NCBI RefSeq assembly: GCF_018531445.1
Contig: NZ_JAHDTH010000052.1
Coordinates: forward strand, 1 to 38,885
Origin: Pseudonocardia lacus
Lineage (GTDB): Bacteria; Actinomycetota; Actinomycetes; Mycobacteriales; Pseudonocardiaceae
Direction of reading: 5' to 3'
Length of the DNA: 38,885 bases
Shown here: in pieces, positions 38,167 through 38,885 of the stretch
Layout: the number at the start of each line of letters is the position of its first letter
Position numbering within the stretch: position 1 is the stretch's first letter
Position numbers and translations under genes: made by a program
The notes under the pieces: model-generated
What the model was told of the DNA's origin: nothing
The model's database searches: none
The model's input: only the letters and a program-made list of their open reading frames with translations

Positions 38167-38832
38167 GTGCTCGATGTGCTGACGGGCTTCGGTGCCTTGC
38201 TGCACAGCGCGTGGCTCCTGCCGCTGCTGACCGTGATGATCGCGGCCGACGGCCCGTTCCCGGTGCTGCCGAGCGAGACCATCCTGATGTCGGCCAGCGC
38301 CCTGGCCTTCGGCGGGCACGACTGGATCGCCGTGTTCGCGCTGTTCCTGGTGGCCGTGGTCGGCTCGATGATCGGCGACCTGCTGGTCTTCGGGCTGGGC
38401 CGGTCGTCGCAGCGGGTCGTCGCGCTCACCGACGTCGACACGGGCATCTCCGGTTGGGTGCGCCGCAAGCTGCTGGCCCAGCCCGGGGTCGCGCTGGTCG
38501 GGGCCCGGCTGGTGCCGGGAGGGCGGCTGGTCAGCACGGCCGCCGCCGGCCGGTTCGGGCTGCCGCTGCGGCGGTTCCTGCCGTGGACGCTGGCCAGCTC
38601 GGTGGTGTGGAGCTGCTACATGCTGCTGGTCGGGTTGGCGCTCGGGCCGGTCACCGGTGGTGAGCCGCTGCCGTGCCTGGTCGCCGGGATCATCATGGCG
38701 GCGGTCACCGCGGGCGGGTTCTCGGTCGGCCAGCGGATCCGGGCGCGCCGCGCCGCCCGCCGCGCGGTCGCGATGCCCCTCGCGCTCACCGCCGGCCCGG
38801 AGCTGGACGTCGACCTGCCCCGCGCGGCCTGA
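38167..38832 (+). CDS. DedA-family membrane protein
   Basis: The 221-residue protein has the DedA/VTT layout. An N-terminal re-entrant region (LLPLLTVMIAADGPFPVLPSETILMSASAL) contains the conserved Glu, followed by VAVVGSMIGDLLVFGLGR with the Gly-Asp motif and ALVGARLVPGGRLVSTAAAGRFGLPLRRFL with the conserved Arg residues. DedA proteins are membrane proteins thought to flip lipids such as undecaprenyl phosphate. The start is GTG 38167 with GGGAGGA upstream. A basic cytoplasmic tail ends near the window edge. Confidence 0.9.
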   Translation: MLDVLTGFGALLHSAWLLPLLTVMIAADGPFPVLPSETILMSASALAFGGHDWIAVFALFLVAVVGSMIGDLLVFGLGRSSQRVVALTDVDTGISGWVRRKLLAQPGVALVGARLVPGGRLVSTAAAGRFGLPLRRFLPWTLASSVVWSCYMLLVGLALGPVTGGEPLPCLVAGIIMAAVTAGGFSVGQRIRARRAARRAVAMPLALTAGPELDVDLPRAA

Positions 38833-38885
38833 GCCGGCGCGGCCACGCAGCGCCGCGCACCGCGCCACCGCGACCACCACCCCGC

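Noticed and set aside
37696-38880. A 394-codon frame on the minus strand at the window end.
   Set aside because: It lies antisense to MarR and DedA, crosses the intergenic palindrome, and shows no recognisable domain.

Overview
The window is high-GC DNA (roughly three quarters G+C by eye) with GTG starts, GTGA/ATGA gene overlaps and many apparently leaderless genes. It encodes a mycothiol-type DinB protein, two deazaflavin/F420-type oxidoreductases, a BldC-like regulator and an ECF41 sigma factor. Together these point to a filamentous actinobacterium, most likely of the Pseudonocardiaceae; the species cannot be named from the sequence alone.

Layout. 1-2.0 kb: the 5' part of an IS110-family recombinase with a hairpin-rich upstream region, a DUF72 protein, two tiny overlapping genes, and a BldC-like regulator preceded by direct repeats. 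2.0-11.5 kb: an aromatic catabolic cluster in four blocks (<- + -> -> -> , <- <- + -> ->). It encodes a fused aryl-CoA monooxygenase/old-yellow-enzyme reductase, a crotonase, an SDR, a Rid protein, a PaaX-type regulator, an aryl-CoA ligase, a cyclase-family hydrolase and a ThDP-dependent decarboxylase-like enzyme. The best reading is isatin (or another indole-derived precursor) -> isatinate -> anthranilate -> 2-aminobenzoyl-CoA -> dearomatised, ring-opened CoA ester. 11.5-12.4 kb: a GNAT gene bracketed by two near-identical 65-bp palindromic elements, then tRNA-Pro. 12.5-18.7 kb: a MacB-like ABC export operon with two secreted Cys-motif proteins, divergent from a two-component system. 18.7-26.6 kb: MscL, an M43 metalloprotease with a small partner, tRNA-Gly, RDD and SRPBCC proteins, a frameshifted ECF41 sigma factor with its target operon, a thioesterase, and membrane proteins of unknown role. 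26.6-28.2 kb: an auxiliary-type tryptophanyl-tRNA synthetase behind a Trp-Trp leader peptide with attenuator-like pairing segments, then a HAD-like protein. 28.3-33.1 kb: LysR-KptA and a run of small enzymes. 33.1-33.7 kb: a non-coding tandem repeat tract. 33.7-38.8 kb: a SulP transporter-carbonic anhydrase fusion, an AEC transporter, a divergent deazaflavin reductase/MarR pair and a DedA protein.

The signals most worth following are: (i) the putative isatin/anthranilate-CoA cluster, in which the crotonase and the Rid protein both lack canonical catalytic residues; (ii) its divergent promoter, where the two -35 boxes form the arms of a palindrome; (iii) the Trp attenuator at trpS; (iv) the dispersed 65-bp palindromic elements; (v) the frameshift at a domain boundary in the ECF41 sigma factor; and (vi) direct repeats in front of the BldC-like gene.
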